In this document: piece by piece, positions 1 through 8,252 of the stretch
Numbering within the stretch: the stretch's first letter is position 1
Layout of the letters: the number at the start of each line of letters is the position of its first letter
Assembly (NCBI RefSeq): GCF_018122595.1
Contig: NZ_JAGRQH010000003.1
Location: forward strand, 310,001 to 374,000
Reading direction: 5' to 3'
Origin: Neokomagataea anthophila
GTDB lineage: Bacteria > Pseudomonadota > Alphaproteobacteria > Acetobacterales > Acetobacteraceae
Length of the DNA: 64,000 nt
The notes under the pieces: model-generated
The model's input: only the letters and a program-made list of their open reading frames with translations
Database searches by the model: none
Told to the model about the DNA's origin: nothing
Translations under genes and position numbers: made by a program

Positions 1-217
1 TTTTCGTCTGACGCTCTACGTCGATGCGGTCTAGGTAGTGTTCCAGCAGAATGTATTCTGCTGGGATGGTTGCATCTGCTTCCAGTTCGAAAACCCAATG
101 TCCATCCGCTTTTTGGCGTCCACCAAGTGCCTTATGGGCGCCTTCAATGGCCCGCTCGACCGCCGCGTTATCGGTCTTCGCGTCGTTCGTTTTTTCGCGC
201 ACCATAGTCTCGCTCAC
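1..217 (-). CDS. shc: Squalene-hopene cyclase, N-terminal fragment (runs off the window)
   Basis: Only the first 72 codons are present. The translated start contains GAHKALGGRQKADGHW followed by FELEADATIPAEYILLEHYL, the typical opening of bacterial squalene-hopene cyclase (HpnF), which cyclises squalene to hopene and diplopterol at the cytoplasmic membrane. I chose the GTG at 217 because a GAGGAAG Shine-Dalgarno lies six bases upstream (224-230). An in-frame ATG at 205 is the alternative. It follows hpnE on the same strand, and a near-consensus promoter sits just upstream at 312-340, so it can be transcribed separately from hpnE. The catalytic DXDD motif lies outside the window. Confidence 0.88.
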   Translation of the reverse strand, partial: MSETMVREKTNDAKTDNAAVERAIEGAHKALGGRQKADGHWVFELEADATIPAEYILLEHYLDRIDVERQTK

Positions 218-311
218 TAGACACTTCCTCCCTTTATTTTGGGGCATTGTTCATTGTGCAGCACTGGATAACGTGCGGCACTCTTGGTTGGCCATAAGGC
301 TAAAAACGGTA

Positions 312-340
312 ATTATACCCTGCGTCACAGAGTTTGTCAT
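312..340 (-). promoter_or_regulatory. Sigma70-type promoter upstream of shc
   Basis: On the minus strand ATGACA (335-340) is followed after exactly 17 bases by a perfect TATAAT (312-317). The -10 box is about 95 bases upstream of the proposed shc GTG, and the element lies just beyond the hpnE stop. It fits a housekeeping promoter that gives shc its own transcript within the hopanoid cluster. Sequence match only; no start site is known. Confidence 0.55.
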
Positions 341-351
341 CATAGAGTCAT

Positions 352-1650
352 CTATGTGACTGGGGAGCGAAACCCTGCCACAGACACAGCAGCTAGACCG
401 GACTGAATGGCCCCTTCAATGGTGGAAGGCAGTTCCGTTTGTGTCCAGTCACCCGCCAAAACAAGATTATTCAGGCCGGTGATACTTTTCCCTTCTTTTG
501 CGAGAGGACGTTTTTTGTCCTGCTCTGGCGTTGCGGCAAAGGTTGCACGTTTTTCTCTCAAGAGACGTGCGGGAGGCATGGCAACAGGGAGTGGAGTTGG
601 CAGTACGGGGTCAAGCGCACGACGCACCTCAGACCAGATAGTCGCCAGCATTTCGCTGGAATCACGCTTGGCATATCGGTTTGCCGCACTGACGGTTACA
701 GACAGAACATTTCCTTTGAGGAAGAGCCATTCAGAGACCCCTCCCACTAACCCGATAAAGCGGGCTTGATTGACCACACCGCGCGCTGTGACATTTTCTG
801 GTAAACGGAAATGGGCATTGGCGATGCTTTCGAAAGCATCAGGTACGGTTAATGATGGCAGTAAATTTTTTGCAACGGGTGCTGTTACGGCCAATATAAC
901 GTGGTCACCTTCCTCTACAGTGACGGTCCCAGTGGATGTTTCAAAAGACGTTATTCGTCCATGACTTTGGTTCAGACTGGTAACGCGTGTACCGCAATGA
1001 ATTTGAGCGTGATAGCGCTTTAAATATTCTATTGCAGGGTCAACCAAGCTTTCCGAAAGGCCTATTTTAGGAAAGCGGGGTAAGCAAGCATTGCCGCCGC
1101 GTGCTAGTGATTTTTGGACAATATTACCCAGCAGTCGGGCGCTTCCTGTTTCTAGGTCTGTATTGAGTGCAGAAATTGCAAAAGGCACTAATAATTTACG
1201 GCTTAGAGCCCCCTCGCCCAAGCAAGAGGCAACCGTTGTTTCGGCTTTAGCGCGTACAAGTTTCAGGAGAGCACCTAGCTCTTTCAGCTTCATTCCCGGG
1301 ACGCGGCGCCCTCCCGGCAAAACCCAAAAGGGAATTTTCCCGCGTGAAAGGCGTAATGTCCATCCGCGGTGTTCGGTAAGATCAAAAAAGGGAAAAATGG
1401 GTGCGTCAGGACCCGTAATGGTATCACGGGCGCCTATTATGTCGAGATAACGGAAGGTGAAGGCGTTGGCGGAAAGGAGAAGATGATTTCCGTTATCAAT
1501 AATGGCGTCGAGCGAACGATCATAGAAAGAGCGTGCACGTCCACCGCAAGCAGGTCCTGCTTCATAGATGGCTACTTGCGCTTGTGCGGCCAGCTCGACA
1601 GCTGCTGAAAGGCCAGCGAGGCCACCACCGATAATATGAACACGACTCAT
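352..1650 (-). CDS. hpnE: Hydroxysqualene dehydroxylase HpnE
   Basis: FAD-dependent amine-oxidase/phytoene-desaturase-like protein of 432 residues. The N-terminal dinucleotide-binding motif IIGGGLAGL is at residues 6-14, and the C-terminal FAD-binding stretch LAGDWTQTELPSTIEGA closes the protein. In the HpnCDE route to squalene, HpnE reduces hydroxysqualene to squalene. The neighbours hpnD (upstream) and shc (downstream) on the same strand support this assignment. The reading frame stays open upstream to 1713, but the family start MSRVHIIGGG is at 1650 and the longer version would run into the end of hpnD. The gap to the hpnD stop is 23 bases, so co-transcription is likely. Confidence 0.92.
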   Translation of the reverse strand: MSRVHIIGGGLAGLSAAVELAAQAQVAIYEAGPACGGRARSFYDRSLDAIIDNGNHLLLSANAFTFRYLDIIGARDTITGPDAPIFPFFDLTEHRGWTLRLSRGKIPFWVLPGGRRVPGMKLKELGALLKLVRAKAETTVASCLGEGALSRKLLVPFAISALNTDLETGSARLLGNIVQKSLARGGNACLPRFPKIGLSESLVDPAIEYLKRYHAQIHCGTRVTSLNQSHGRITSFETSTGTVTVEEGDHVILAVTAPVAKNLLPSLTVPDAFESIANAHFRLPENVTARGVVNQARFIGLVGGVSEWLFLKGNVLSVTVSAANRYAKRDSSEMLATIWSEVRRALDPVLPTPLPVAMPPARLLREKRATFAATPEQDKKRPLAKEGKSITGLNNLVLAGDWTQTELPSTIEGAIQSGLAAVSVAGFRSPVT

Positions 1651-1673
1651 AGAACAATAATGCCTGCTACTTA

Positions 1674-2549
1674 TTACTTTACATACGCGACCAAAGCGCG
1701 GGTGGCTCGCCATGCTTTGGAAACGCTTAATGCTTGATCGGGATTTTTCCAGCCACGTTTGAGTAGTGCGGATAAGACGGGCTCATAAGACGCCGCCATC
1801 ATGCGTGCGGGGCGCATGGCTGCTGCTTTACAACTGCGCATGGCCTGTTGTGCATCACGGAAGTGATCTTGTGCTCTGCGTGCCATGACACGACAAACGG
1901 GGTCTAGGCCGTGGGCATAGAGCGTCTCAGACGGGATAATTGGTACGTTAAATCGTTCCAGAAGTTCAGTAGGAAGATAAAGACGTCCACGTTGTGCGTC
2001 TTCACTGAGGTCTCGTAGAATGTTGGTGATTTGTAAGGCACGGCCCAGATGGTAAGCAACTTTACGCGCGTCCTGTGAAGCATCACCAAAAACGCATACT
2101 GACAGACGCCCCACGGCTGAAGCAACGCGGTCACAATATAGGTCCAGCGTTTTCTCGTCAGGTGCAACGATTGGGACCCCGCAATCCATGATCATACCAT
2201 CAATGACATCATGAAAATCCTGTGCTTTGAGGGCAAATCGTACGATTGTGGCAACAAGGACCCGATCTAAAGCGTTGCGCGCCTCTCCTTCGAAGAGATA
2301 TTCGATACGTTTATGCCATTCGGCAAGGGATTGCGCGGGGTCAGCTACCCCTGCATCGCCATCAGCAATATCATCGACTTCTCGACAAAAAGCGTAAACG
2401 GCGAACATACCTTGACGGCGTGCTGTGGGTAAAACCTTCATCCCGCGCCCAAAAGAGGTTCCAGAGCGGGTAACAATACTAGCAACATGGTTGAGGTCAG
2501 CCTGAGCACAAGGGAGGCCGGGTGCGGCGTATAATCCACCAAAAACCAT
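1674..2549 (-). CDS. hpnD: Presqualene diphosphate synthase HpnD
   Basis: Trans-isoprenyl diphosphate synthase-like protein of 291 residues that joins two farnesyl diphosphates to presqualene diphosphate. The first aspartate-rich motif DDIAD is at about residues 59-63 and the second, DLSEDAQRGR, is near 185; both would bind the Mg-diphosphate. ATG at 2549 was chosen because GAGGAG lies nine bases upstream. A TTG at 2570 would add seven residues but lacks that spacing. It is the first gene of the leftward hpnD-hpnE unit and diverges from the aminotransferase gene on the plus strand. Confidence 0.92.
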   Translation of the reverse strand: MVFGGLYAAPGLPCAQADLNHVASIVTRSGTSFGRGMKVLPTARRQGMFAVYAFCREVDDIADGDAGVADPAQSLAEWHKRIEYLFEGEARNALDRVLVATIVRFALKAQDFHDVIDGMIMDCGVPIVAPDEKTLDLYCDRVASAVGRLSVCVFGDASQDARKVAYHLGRALQITNILRDLSEDAQRGRLYLPTELLERFNVPIIPSETLYAHGLDPVCRVMARRAQDHFRDAQQAMRSCKAAAMRPARMMAASYEPVLSALLKRGWKNPDQALSVSKAWRATRALVAYVK

Positions 2550-2809
2550 GTTTGTTTTCTCCTCAGGCAATAAGAGAATGTCTCATAGCGTTAAACGTAA
2601 GGGAGACAAAGGGCGCTTTAAGCGAATGGGTATAAACTCCACTCAACACTGATGTAAAAACATCACAAAGTCTGCTTGATGTTTTTATTGAAAAACAGGT
2701 GTTGGAACAAAAAATATTTTCCCCGATCAAAAACTGTAAAAAGGGGCTTTTCAAGTGGTTTCGTTTCGATATTAATATGTTTCGATATTTCTTCAAACGC
2801 GGAGCAAAC

Positions 2810-3988
2810 ATGTCTGACACCCTATCAAAAGAAGGTCGTGAAGACCTCCTTTCCCGTGGTTACTCTCGCCGCAATTTGGGCCGCGTCGCTGCTGTTCTAG
2901 GGGCAGGCATGGCTTTTAAAGCCACTCTGCGAAATGCACATGCTCGTGCAATGACCGCAATACCAACTGGTGTCGATGTGACAAAGTTGGTGCGTATTGG
3001 CAGTAATGAATGTTGGACAGGCCCCTTTCCTGCCGCTGCTAAATTAGGGGCTGAAGCTGTATTTCATGGCAACCGGTACGACCCGACCGGTACAATGCGT
3101 ACAAATTTGATTAAGACATTTTCGGCAACTGAAAATATGCCGGAAGACACGATTATGCCATGGGGCGGATCCTCTGACCCTTTATGCCGTACCATCGTGA
3201 CGTTTTGTTCGCCAACACGTGGATTAGTGACGGCAGATCCTAGCTACGAAGCTGGTTGGGTTACGGCAGAATGGTTGAAAATTCCTTTAACAAAAGTGCC
3301 TCTAGACGCACAAAATGGTTATAAAACCGATGTTCGGGCAATGCTGAAGGCCAATCCGAATGCTGGCGTTTATTATGTTTGTAGCCCGAACAACCCAACT
3401 GGCACGGTTACGCCATTAGAAGATATTGCATGGTTGGTAGAAAACAAACCAAAAGACGCGATAGTTCTGGTGGATGAAGCGTATATTCACTTCTCCGATT
3501 CCCCAAGCGCTCTGTCTTTGGTACGTGCAGGTAAAGATGTCGTTGTACTTCGTACGTTCTCGAAAATGTTTGCTATGGCTGGTTTGCGCCTTGGCTTGAG
3601 TATTACGCGTCCAGACTTGCATCAGAAAATGATGCGTTATGACGGTGAAAATCAGAGCTACATGCTGCCAATTCCTGCTGTAGCGTGTGGTACTAAGAGC
3701 TTAACAATGCATGCAGATATTGCTGAGCGTAAGCGTGAAATGATTGCTGCACGTAATATGACGTTTGCGCATTTGCAAAAGCGCGGAATACGTTACATTC
3801 CGTCTGATGCCAACATGTTCGTGATTGATTGGCAGCGCCCTGCGGCCCCAATTAAAGACGCTTTCTTAAAAGAAAAGATCTTAATTGGCCGCTCATGGCC
3901 GGTATGGCCGAATGCATCTCGTATTACAGTTGGCTCTATGGCTGAGATGAAAGCCTTCTGCGCGGCTTTGGACCGTATTGTAACGTAA
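2810..3988 (+). CDS. HisC-like PLP aminotransferase with a Tat-type signal
   Basis: Class I/II aminotransferase of 392 residues related to histidinol-phosphate aminotransferase. Fold hallmarks visible are SPNNPTGT, VDEAYIHF and the PLP lysine in FSKMFAMAGLRLGL (Lys252). The N-terminus carries SRRNLGRV (twin arginine at 20-21) followed by a hydrophobic stretch ending AHARA, which looks like a Tat signal. A periplasmic location is inferred from this. The start at 2810 has GGAG seven bases upstream; the frame is open to 2699, but that region has no good start. The gene sits alone on the plus strand between hpnD and hpnC and ends in a strong shared terminator. Substrate unknown: histidinol phosphate or aromatic amino acids are possible, with tyrA 4 kb away. 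Confidence 0.85.
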   Translation: MSDTLSKEGREDLLSRGYSRRNLGRVAAVLGAGMAFKATLRNAHARAMTAIPTGVDVTKLVRIGSNECWTGPFPAAAKLGAEAVFHGNRYDPTGTMRTNLIKTFSATENMPEDTIMPWGGSSDPLCRTIVTFCSPTRGLVTADPSYEAGWVTAEWLKIPLTKVPLDAQNGYKTDVRAMLKANPNAGVYYVCSPNNPTGTVTPLEDIAWLVENKPKDAIVLVDEAYIHFSDSPSALSLVRAGKDVVVLRTFSKMFAMAGLRLGLSITRPDLHQKMMRYDGENQSYMLPIPAVACGTKSLTMHADIAERKREMIAARNMTFAHLQKRGIRYIPSDANMFVIDWQRPAAPIKDAFLKEKILIGRSWPVWPNASRITVGSMAEMKAFCAALDRIVT

Positions 3989-4000
3989 AAGAATGTTTAT

Positions 4001-4032
4001 TTCTGCGCGCACGGAGAACAGTGCGCGCAGAA
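4001..4032. terminator. Bidirectional hairpin terminator between the aminotransferase gene and hpnC
   Basis: Perfect 12-base-pair inverted repeat TTCTGCGCGCAC / GTGCGCGCAGAA with an eight-base loop. It lies in the 56-base gap between two convergent genes (stops at 3988 and 4045). The flanks are T-rich on the plus side and T/A-rich on the minus side, so it can serve both transcripts. Confidence 0.75.
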
Positions 4033-4044
4033 GACGGTTTATGA

Positions 4045-4899
4045 TTAAATATGCCGGATGCTATACAAAAGTGCCTGCAAACCATTGATTTTACTAAGCG
4101 AAACACGCTCAGCAATGGGATCGTTTTTGCGTAAATTTTGCGCAAGACTATGTGATAGATGAACAATAACCGCAGCTTCCATACGCATCCGCCGGTCTTG
4201 CACGAGTTGTGGTAATATTCGTGCCTCACGATTTAAGGCATCTACACCATCGAGCATACGGTCAAAAACGCGCCGTATCCCTGGCTTGCTGCGGGCAAGG
4301 CGTAAGTCGTGAACCGTACATTTTTCTTCTTCCAGCCAAGGAAGCGGAACGTAGCATCGATCCAAAGTTTTCAAATCATTCGTTACATCCTGCAAGTGGT
4401 TCAGAACTTGCAGAGCACTGCTTAACGCATCTCCGGCTGCAAAAGCATCTTGAGATTCACCATGCAGGTGGAGCAAGAAGCGGCCGACGGGATTAGCGGA
4501 GTACGTGCAGTAATGCAGTAATTCGTCCCAACTTTGATAGCGCGTTTTTTCAGCATCTATACAGAAAGCTTCCGTAAGGTCTGTGGCGACTTCAAGAGGA
4601 ATTTCACGCTCTAAAAGGGCCGCACGTAACTTAACGGCAGTCTGAGCGTCTGCACGAAGGGGGGCTTCAATTTCACCGCGTATAACGGAAGCCATTCCGC
4701 GTAAACGTGCGATCTTTTCGGAGGAGTTCAGTTCTGCTGTGTCCACCATATCGTCGGTGACGCGGGCAAAATTATAATATGTATGCACAATTGGACGGTG
4801 CTGCTTGGCAATTAGAAAAGAGCCAACGGGGAAGTTTTCATCCCCCTTCCCTTTTGTGGATGTGACGTCTTTTTCGCCCCAAATAGTATCTTGGCTCAT
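4045..4899 (-). CDS. hpnC: Hydroxysqualene synthase HpnC
   Basis: Squalene/phytoene synthase-family protein of 284 residues that converts presqualene diphosphate to hydroxysqualene. Aspartate-rich motif one is in FARVTDDMVD (residues 44-53). Motif two is LQDVTNDLKTLDR, near residue 170, and the typical YCTYSANPVGRFLL precedes it. The ATG overlaps the hpnB stop by four bases (ATGA), so translation is probably coupled in the hpnA-hpnB-hpnC unit. HpnC is separated from its partners HpnD and HpnE by the oppositely oriented aminotransferase gene. Confidence 0.92.
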   Translation of the reverse strand: MSQDTIWGEKDVTSTKGKGDENFPVGSFLIAKQHRPIVHTYYNFARVTDDMVDTAELNSSEKIARLRGMASVIRGEIEAPLRADAQTAVKLRAALLEREIPLEVATDLTEAFCIDAEKTRYQSWDELLHYCTYSANPVGRFLLHLHGESQDAFAAGDALSSALQVLNHLQDVTNDLKTLDRCYVPLPWLEEEKCTVHDLRLARSKPGIRRVFDRMLDGVDALNREARILPQLVQDRRMRMEAAVIVHLSHSLAQNLRKNDPIAERVSLSKINGLQALLYSIRHI

Positions 4900-6041
4900 G
4901 CTGCATCATCCTTATACGCACGGTCTTTCCACTGAACGCCAGTGCCTTTGTGGTGGTTAATAGCGGAGCCAATGGTGGCTGCCATGTAGAAGGCAGCTAC
5001 GAGTGGCAATGGCAGAGCACGCCAGAGCGGAAGCTCAAAACGGCGTAAAGTTGGAATAAATGTTGCACATGAGATGAGGTAAGTGAGGACCCCAATTTTG
5101 CGGGTTTTACCTTTTGCAAACAGGGCATAAAAAATTGGGAGAAGCCATACGAAGCCCATCCCAATAATAGTGCCTATGAGCAGTAAAGGAGAGTATCGCA
5201 ATTGCACATAGGCTGTGCGTGCAATCATCTTCCAAACATCATGGGCGCCCTGATAAGGGCGGATAGACCATGCTTGAGCGCTATGTCCAAGATATAGTCG
5301 CCCACCGCTGCGTTTTACATGGGCTGCGAGTGTGCAGTCATCAATCAGCGCGCCTTTGAGGGTTTCGATGCCGCCAATACGTTCTAAGGCGCGGCGACGC
5401 AGCAAAATAGTGCCGCCGGCTGCGCCTGCAACCCGTGAAGATGGGTTGGCTGTACGAGAAAACGGATACAGCATGGCAAAGAAATAGACGAAAGCTGGCA
5501 CAAGAAAACGCTCGGCTTGGCTTTCACAATTTAGAGCGACCATTTCTGAAACAAGGTCAAGATTATCTTCCCGAGCTTTTGAAACCAAGCTGGAGACGTG
5601 CGTGCGGGTGTGAAGAATATCGGCATCAGTGAGTAGAATATATCCATGTTGCCCGACTTTGGTCAGTGCATGTTGTACGCCTTGATGCACAGCCCATAAC
5701 TTACCACTCCAACCTGTGGGGCGGTCCTCCCCTGTGAGGACTGTGAGTCGGTTTTTAGGATCTGGAACGGACCGGGCTAAATCACCCGTACCGTCGGTGC
5801 TATTATCGTCAACGAGAATGACTGATAAGGTGCCATCATAGTCTTGTGCCAAGAGAGACTTAAGGCAGGCTTTAACAGATTCAGCTTCATCCCGTGCAGG
5901 TATAACGATAGCCACATCAGGGGCCGAGGGGGGGGTATCACGTGGTTCTAATAAAGGACCACTCTGCCAGAAACGACCGTGAAACAAGCTAAGATAGACC
6001 CAAGCACCAAGGCTTGTAAGAGCAGATCCAGTACGTAGCAT
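4896..6041 (-). CDS. hpnB: Hopanoid-associated glycosyltransferase HpnB
   Basis: GT2-family protein of 381 residues. The nucleotide-sugar-binding start VAIVIPARDEAESV and LVDDNSTDGT are at about 45-80, and DADIL follows as the metal-binding motif. Several hydrophobic segments in the last third (around LLLIGTIIGMGFVWLLPIFYAL) anchor it in the membrane. HpnB is found with hopanoid genes and is assumed to glycosylate an extended hopanoid or a related lipid; its exact substrate is not established. I chose ATG at 6041, overlapping the hpnA stop as TAATG; the frame extends ten codons further upstream inside hpnA. A run of eight G (5928-5935) lies in the N-terminal coding region. Confidence 0.88.
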   Translation of the reverse strand: MLRTGSALTSLGAWVYLSLFHGRFWQSGPLLEPRDTPPSAPDVAIVIPARDEAESVKACLKSLLAQDYDGTLSVILVDDNSTDGTGDLARSVPDPKNRLTVLTGEDRPTGWSGKLWAVHQGVQHALTKVGQHGYILLTDADILHTRTHVSSLVSKAREDNLDLVSEMVALNCESQAERFLVPAFVYFFAMLYPFSRTANPSSRVAGAAGGTILLRRRALERIGGIETLKGALIDDCTLAAHVKRSGGRLYLGHSAQAWSIRPYQGAHDVWKMIARTAYVQLRYSPLLLIGTIIGMGFVWLLPIFYALFAKGKTRKIGVLTYLISCATFIPTLRRFELPLWRALPLPLVAAFYMAATIGSAINHHKGTGVQWKDRAYKDDAA

Positions 6042-7036
6042 TATTGGACACGCCCATTTAAACGAAACCACGAAACGGCATCAGTCACAGCATCACGTGC
6101 TGGACGAGGAGCGTAACCAAGCTCGCGCTGAGCTTTGAGTGAGGAAAAATACATTAATTTACGAGACATAGCGAGGGTTTCACGCGTAACGCGGGGTTCA
6201 ATTTTAAAGCCTCGGGCGAGCCATTCTGAGACGAGCGCTACAGGATAGATCCAAGACTGACGTAATTTAATACGGGGCGGTTTGACGCAGGCGACTTCAC
6301 TGACAAGATGAAACAAATCCCCCAAGGACATGTTTTCGCCCCCGAGAATGTATTTCTCGCCAATTTTTCCGCGTTCAAGCGCAAGGGCATGGCCTTCAGC
6401 AACGTCATCAACATGCACGATATTCAAACCCGTTTCGACATAAGCGGGCATCTTGGCGGACGCGCATTCCAAGATCATTTGTCCTGTAGGAGTTGGCTTA
6501 ATATCGCGTGGCCCGACAGGTGTAGAAGGATTTACAATTACTGCTGGCAAGTTGTGTGATTGAATAAGGCCTAAAACCACCTGCTCAGCGCGATATTTTG
6601 ATAGTTTATAGGTGCCAATGACTTTGTCTTCGCTGATAGGCGTTGTCTCATCCGCAGCAACGCCATCAGAGCGTAGTCCAAGAGCCGCGACAGACGAGCA
6701 ATAAACAATGCGCTCCACTCCAGCTTCATGCGCCGCCAGCATTAAATTGCGTGTGCCATCAACATTTGCACGCATCATAACGGCGGGATCAGGCACCCAC
6801 AGGCGATAATCCGCAGCAACGTGGAAAACATAGCGTACATTTTCCATAATGCGTTTCAGACTGATCGGGTCAGAAAAATCTGCCACGACGATATCAGCAT
6901 CAAGCTCAGCAATATTCGTACGATCTGATGTGGGCCGCACCATAAGGCGAAGTTTGTGCCCGCGTTCTTGTAGTGTGCGCGCGACAGCAGAGCCTACGAA
7001 TCCGGTCGCGCCTGTTATGAGCGTAATGTCTTTCAT
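6041..7036 (-). CDS. hpnA: Hopanoid-associated NAD-dependent sugar epimerase/reductase HpnA
   Basis: Extended short-chain dehydrogenase of 331 residues. TGATGFVGSAVA at residues 8-19 is the Rossmann nucleotide-binding motif. The catalytic Ser lies in YCSSVAALG and the YxxxK pair is in YKLSKYRAE. HpnA belongs with HpnB and is thought to act on a sugar or sugar-hopanoid intermediate. AAGGAG sits ten bases before the ATG. It is the first recognisable gene of the leftward hpnABC unit, although a possible 28-codon reading frame ends on its start codon. Confidence 0.88.
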   Translation of the reverse strand: MKDITLITGATGFVGSAVARTLQERGHKLRLMVRPTSDRTNIAELDADIVVADFSDPISLKRIMENVRYVFHVAADYRLWVPDPAVMMRANVDGTRNLMLAAHEAGVERIVYCSSVAALGLRSDGVAADETTPISEDKVIGTYKLSKYRAEQVVLGLIQSHNLPAVIVNPSTPVGPRDIKPTPTGQMILECASAKMPAYVETGLNIVHVDDVAEGHALALERGKIGEKYILGGENMSLGDLFHLVSEVACVKPPRIKLRQSWIYPVALVSEWLARGFKIEPRVTRETLAMSRKLMYFSSLKAQRELGYAPRPARDAVTDAVSWFRLNGRVQ

Positions 7037-7119
7037 GCGTCGTAGCGCTCCTTAAAATCGTATAACACCATGCCGAAAATGATCAGTACGGTAAAAGCTT
7101 TCTTATCATACTGATCCAT
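7033..7119 (-). CDS. Possible small protein coupled to hpnA (28 residues)
   Basis: An ATG-started reading frame encodes MDQYDKKAFTVLIIFGMVLY followed by a charged tail ending ERYDA. The stop codon overlaps the hpnA ATG as ATGA, the same arrangement used by real gene pairs nearby. The peptide has one hydrophobic segment flanked by charges, as in small membrane peptides. Against it: there is no convincing Shine-Dalgarno before this ATG, and the end of the frame contains the hpnA ribosome-binding site. The frame is open further upstream to 7215. I do not recognise it, and it may be chance. Confidence 0.3.
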   Translation of the reverse strand: MDQYDKKAFTVLIIFGMVLYDFKERYDA

Positions 7120-7202
7120 GATCGATGGGGAAAGCACCTGTAAGGCTGGAATAATTGGGAGCGGTAGGCTAGAGCGGTGGCAAACGATTTGCGACGAAAG
7201 CC

Positions 7203-8225
7203 TTGAAAAAAACACTCCCCATCTTTTTGACCTGCTTCGGCTTGGTTCTCTTCACGATTATCGCGGCACGCGCGGGCATCCACCCAGTCCTTCAAGCCCT
7301 TGGAAAAGTAGGGCTTGGTGGCTTTTTGTTGGTGGTTGGATATCAACTTTTGGTTGATATTGGTCTTGGCCTCGCATGGAAAGGATCTGTTCCTCAGATT
7401 GGCACTGTGCGTCTCATTGGTGCTCGTTTGGCGCGTGACGCAGCCGCGACCTGCCTGCCCTTTTCTCAGCTTGGTGGTATTGCCATTGGTGTCCGCGCGA
7501 CCTTGGCGGGGCGTAATCCGGTTAGCCGTGATGGTACCCCTCTGCGTTGGCCGGAAGGTGTTGCATCAAACCTCGTTGATATTACGACAGAAGTGTTGGG
7601 GCAGATTGCTTTTGTGCTGCTCGCCGTCTTGTGCCTTGTGGGGCATGACGGTGCTGCACGCTTTATATGGCCTCTTTCCATTGGCATGGTGCTTTTGAGC
7701 TTAGGTATTGCTGCGTTTATCTGGACACAACTACGGGGTGGTACGGTCTTACAACGCAGTGCGCAATTTCTTGGGCGTCATATTGCTGCGGGGTGGAGTG
7801 AAAATCTCATTGATGACACGGCTCTCTTTCAAGAGAGGCTAGAAAGTCTTTGGGGGCGTGCTGATCGTATTGCTCTTGGGGCATTCTCGCATTTCATGTG
7901 TTGGATTGCAGGGGCTGGTTTGACATGGCTCGCGCTCTCTTTATTGGGCGCACATACGGGATTTATGTCTGCCCTGGCGATTGAGGGTGTTGTTTGTGGG
8001 GTCATGTCTGCCGGATTTTTAGTGCCTGCAGCCTTGGGAGTACAAGAAGCTGCTTACGTTGCTTTAGGTATGATGTTTGGAATTGATTCCGAAATTGCGC
8101 TGAGCCTTTCTTTATTGCGGCGTGGTCGGGATTTGATGATCGGTATTCCTGTGCTGTTGTATTGGCAGTTTGTTGAAGTGCGCCGTCTGCGTTTGCAGGT
8201 ATCAGAACCATCGATAAACGGGTAA
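7203..8225 (+). CDS. hpnL: HpnL-like integral membrane protein (flippase-like, DUF2156/LPG-synthase TM family)
   Basis: Polytopic protein of 340 residues with six to eight predicted membrane segments, for example FLTCFGLVLFTIIAARAG at the N-terminus and GFLVPAALGVQEAAYVALGM near residue 280. The GxxxPAALGVQEA stretch is characteristic of the lysylphosphatidylglycerol-synthetase transmembrane/flippase family, to which HpnL belongs. HpnL proteins occur with hopanoid genes and may take part in lipid transfer; activity is unproven. It diverges from hpnA. Only a TTG (7203) fits as start; no in-frame ATG lies between it and the upstream stop. tyrA follows after 27 bases, so the two may be co-transcribed. 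Confidence 0.78.
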   Translation: MKKTLPIFLTCFGLVLFTIIAARAGIHPVLQALGKVGLGGFLLVVGYQLLVDIGLGLAWKGSVPQIGTVRLIGARLARDAAATCLPFSQLGGIAIGVRATLAGRNPVSRDGTPLRWPEGVASNLVDITTEVLGQIAFVLLAVLCLVGHDGAARFIWPLSIGMVLLSLGIAAFIWTQLRGGTVLQRSAQFLGRHIAAGWSENLIDDTALFQERLESLWGRADRIALGAFSHFMCWIAGAGLTWLALSLLGAHTGFMSALAIEGVVCGVMSAGFLVPAALGVQEAAYVALGMMFGIDSEIALSLSLLRRGRDLMIGIPVLLYWQFVEVRRLRLQVSEPSING

Positions 8226-8252
8226 GGCCCGCCATTTTTGGGACCTCAGAAC

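Noticed and set aside
2810-3988. HpnO (hopanoid aminotransferase)
   Set aside because: HpnO is a class III aminotransferase; this protein is class I/II and HisC-like, so position in the cluster alone does not justify that name.
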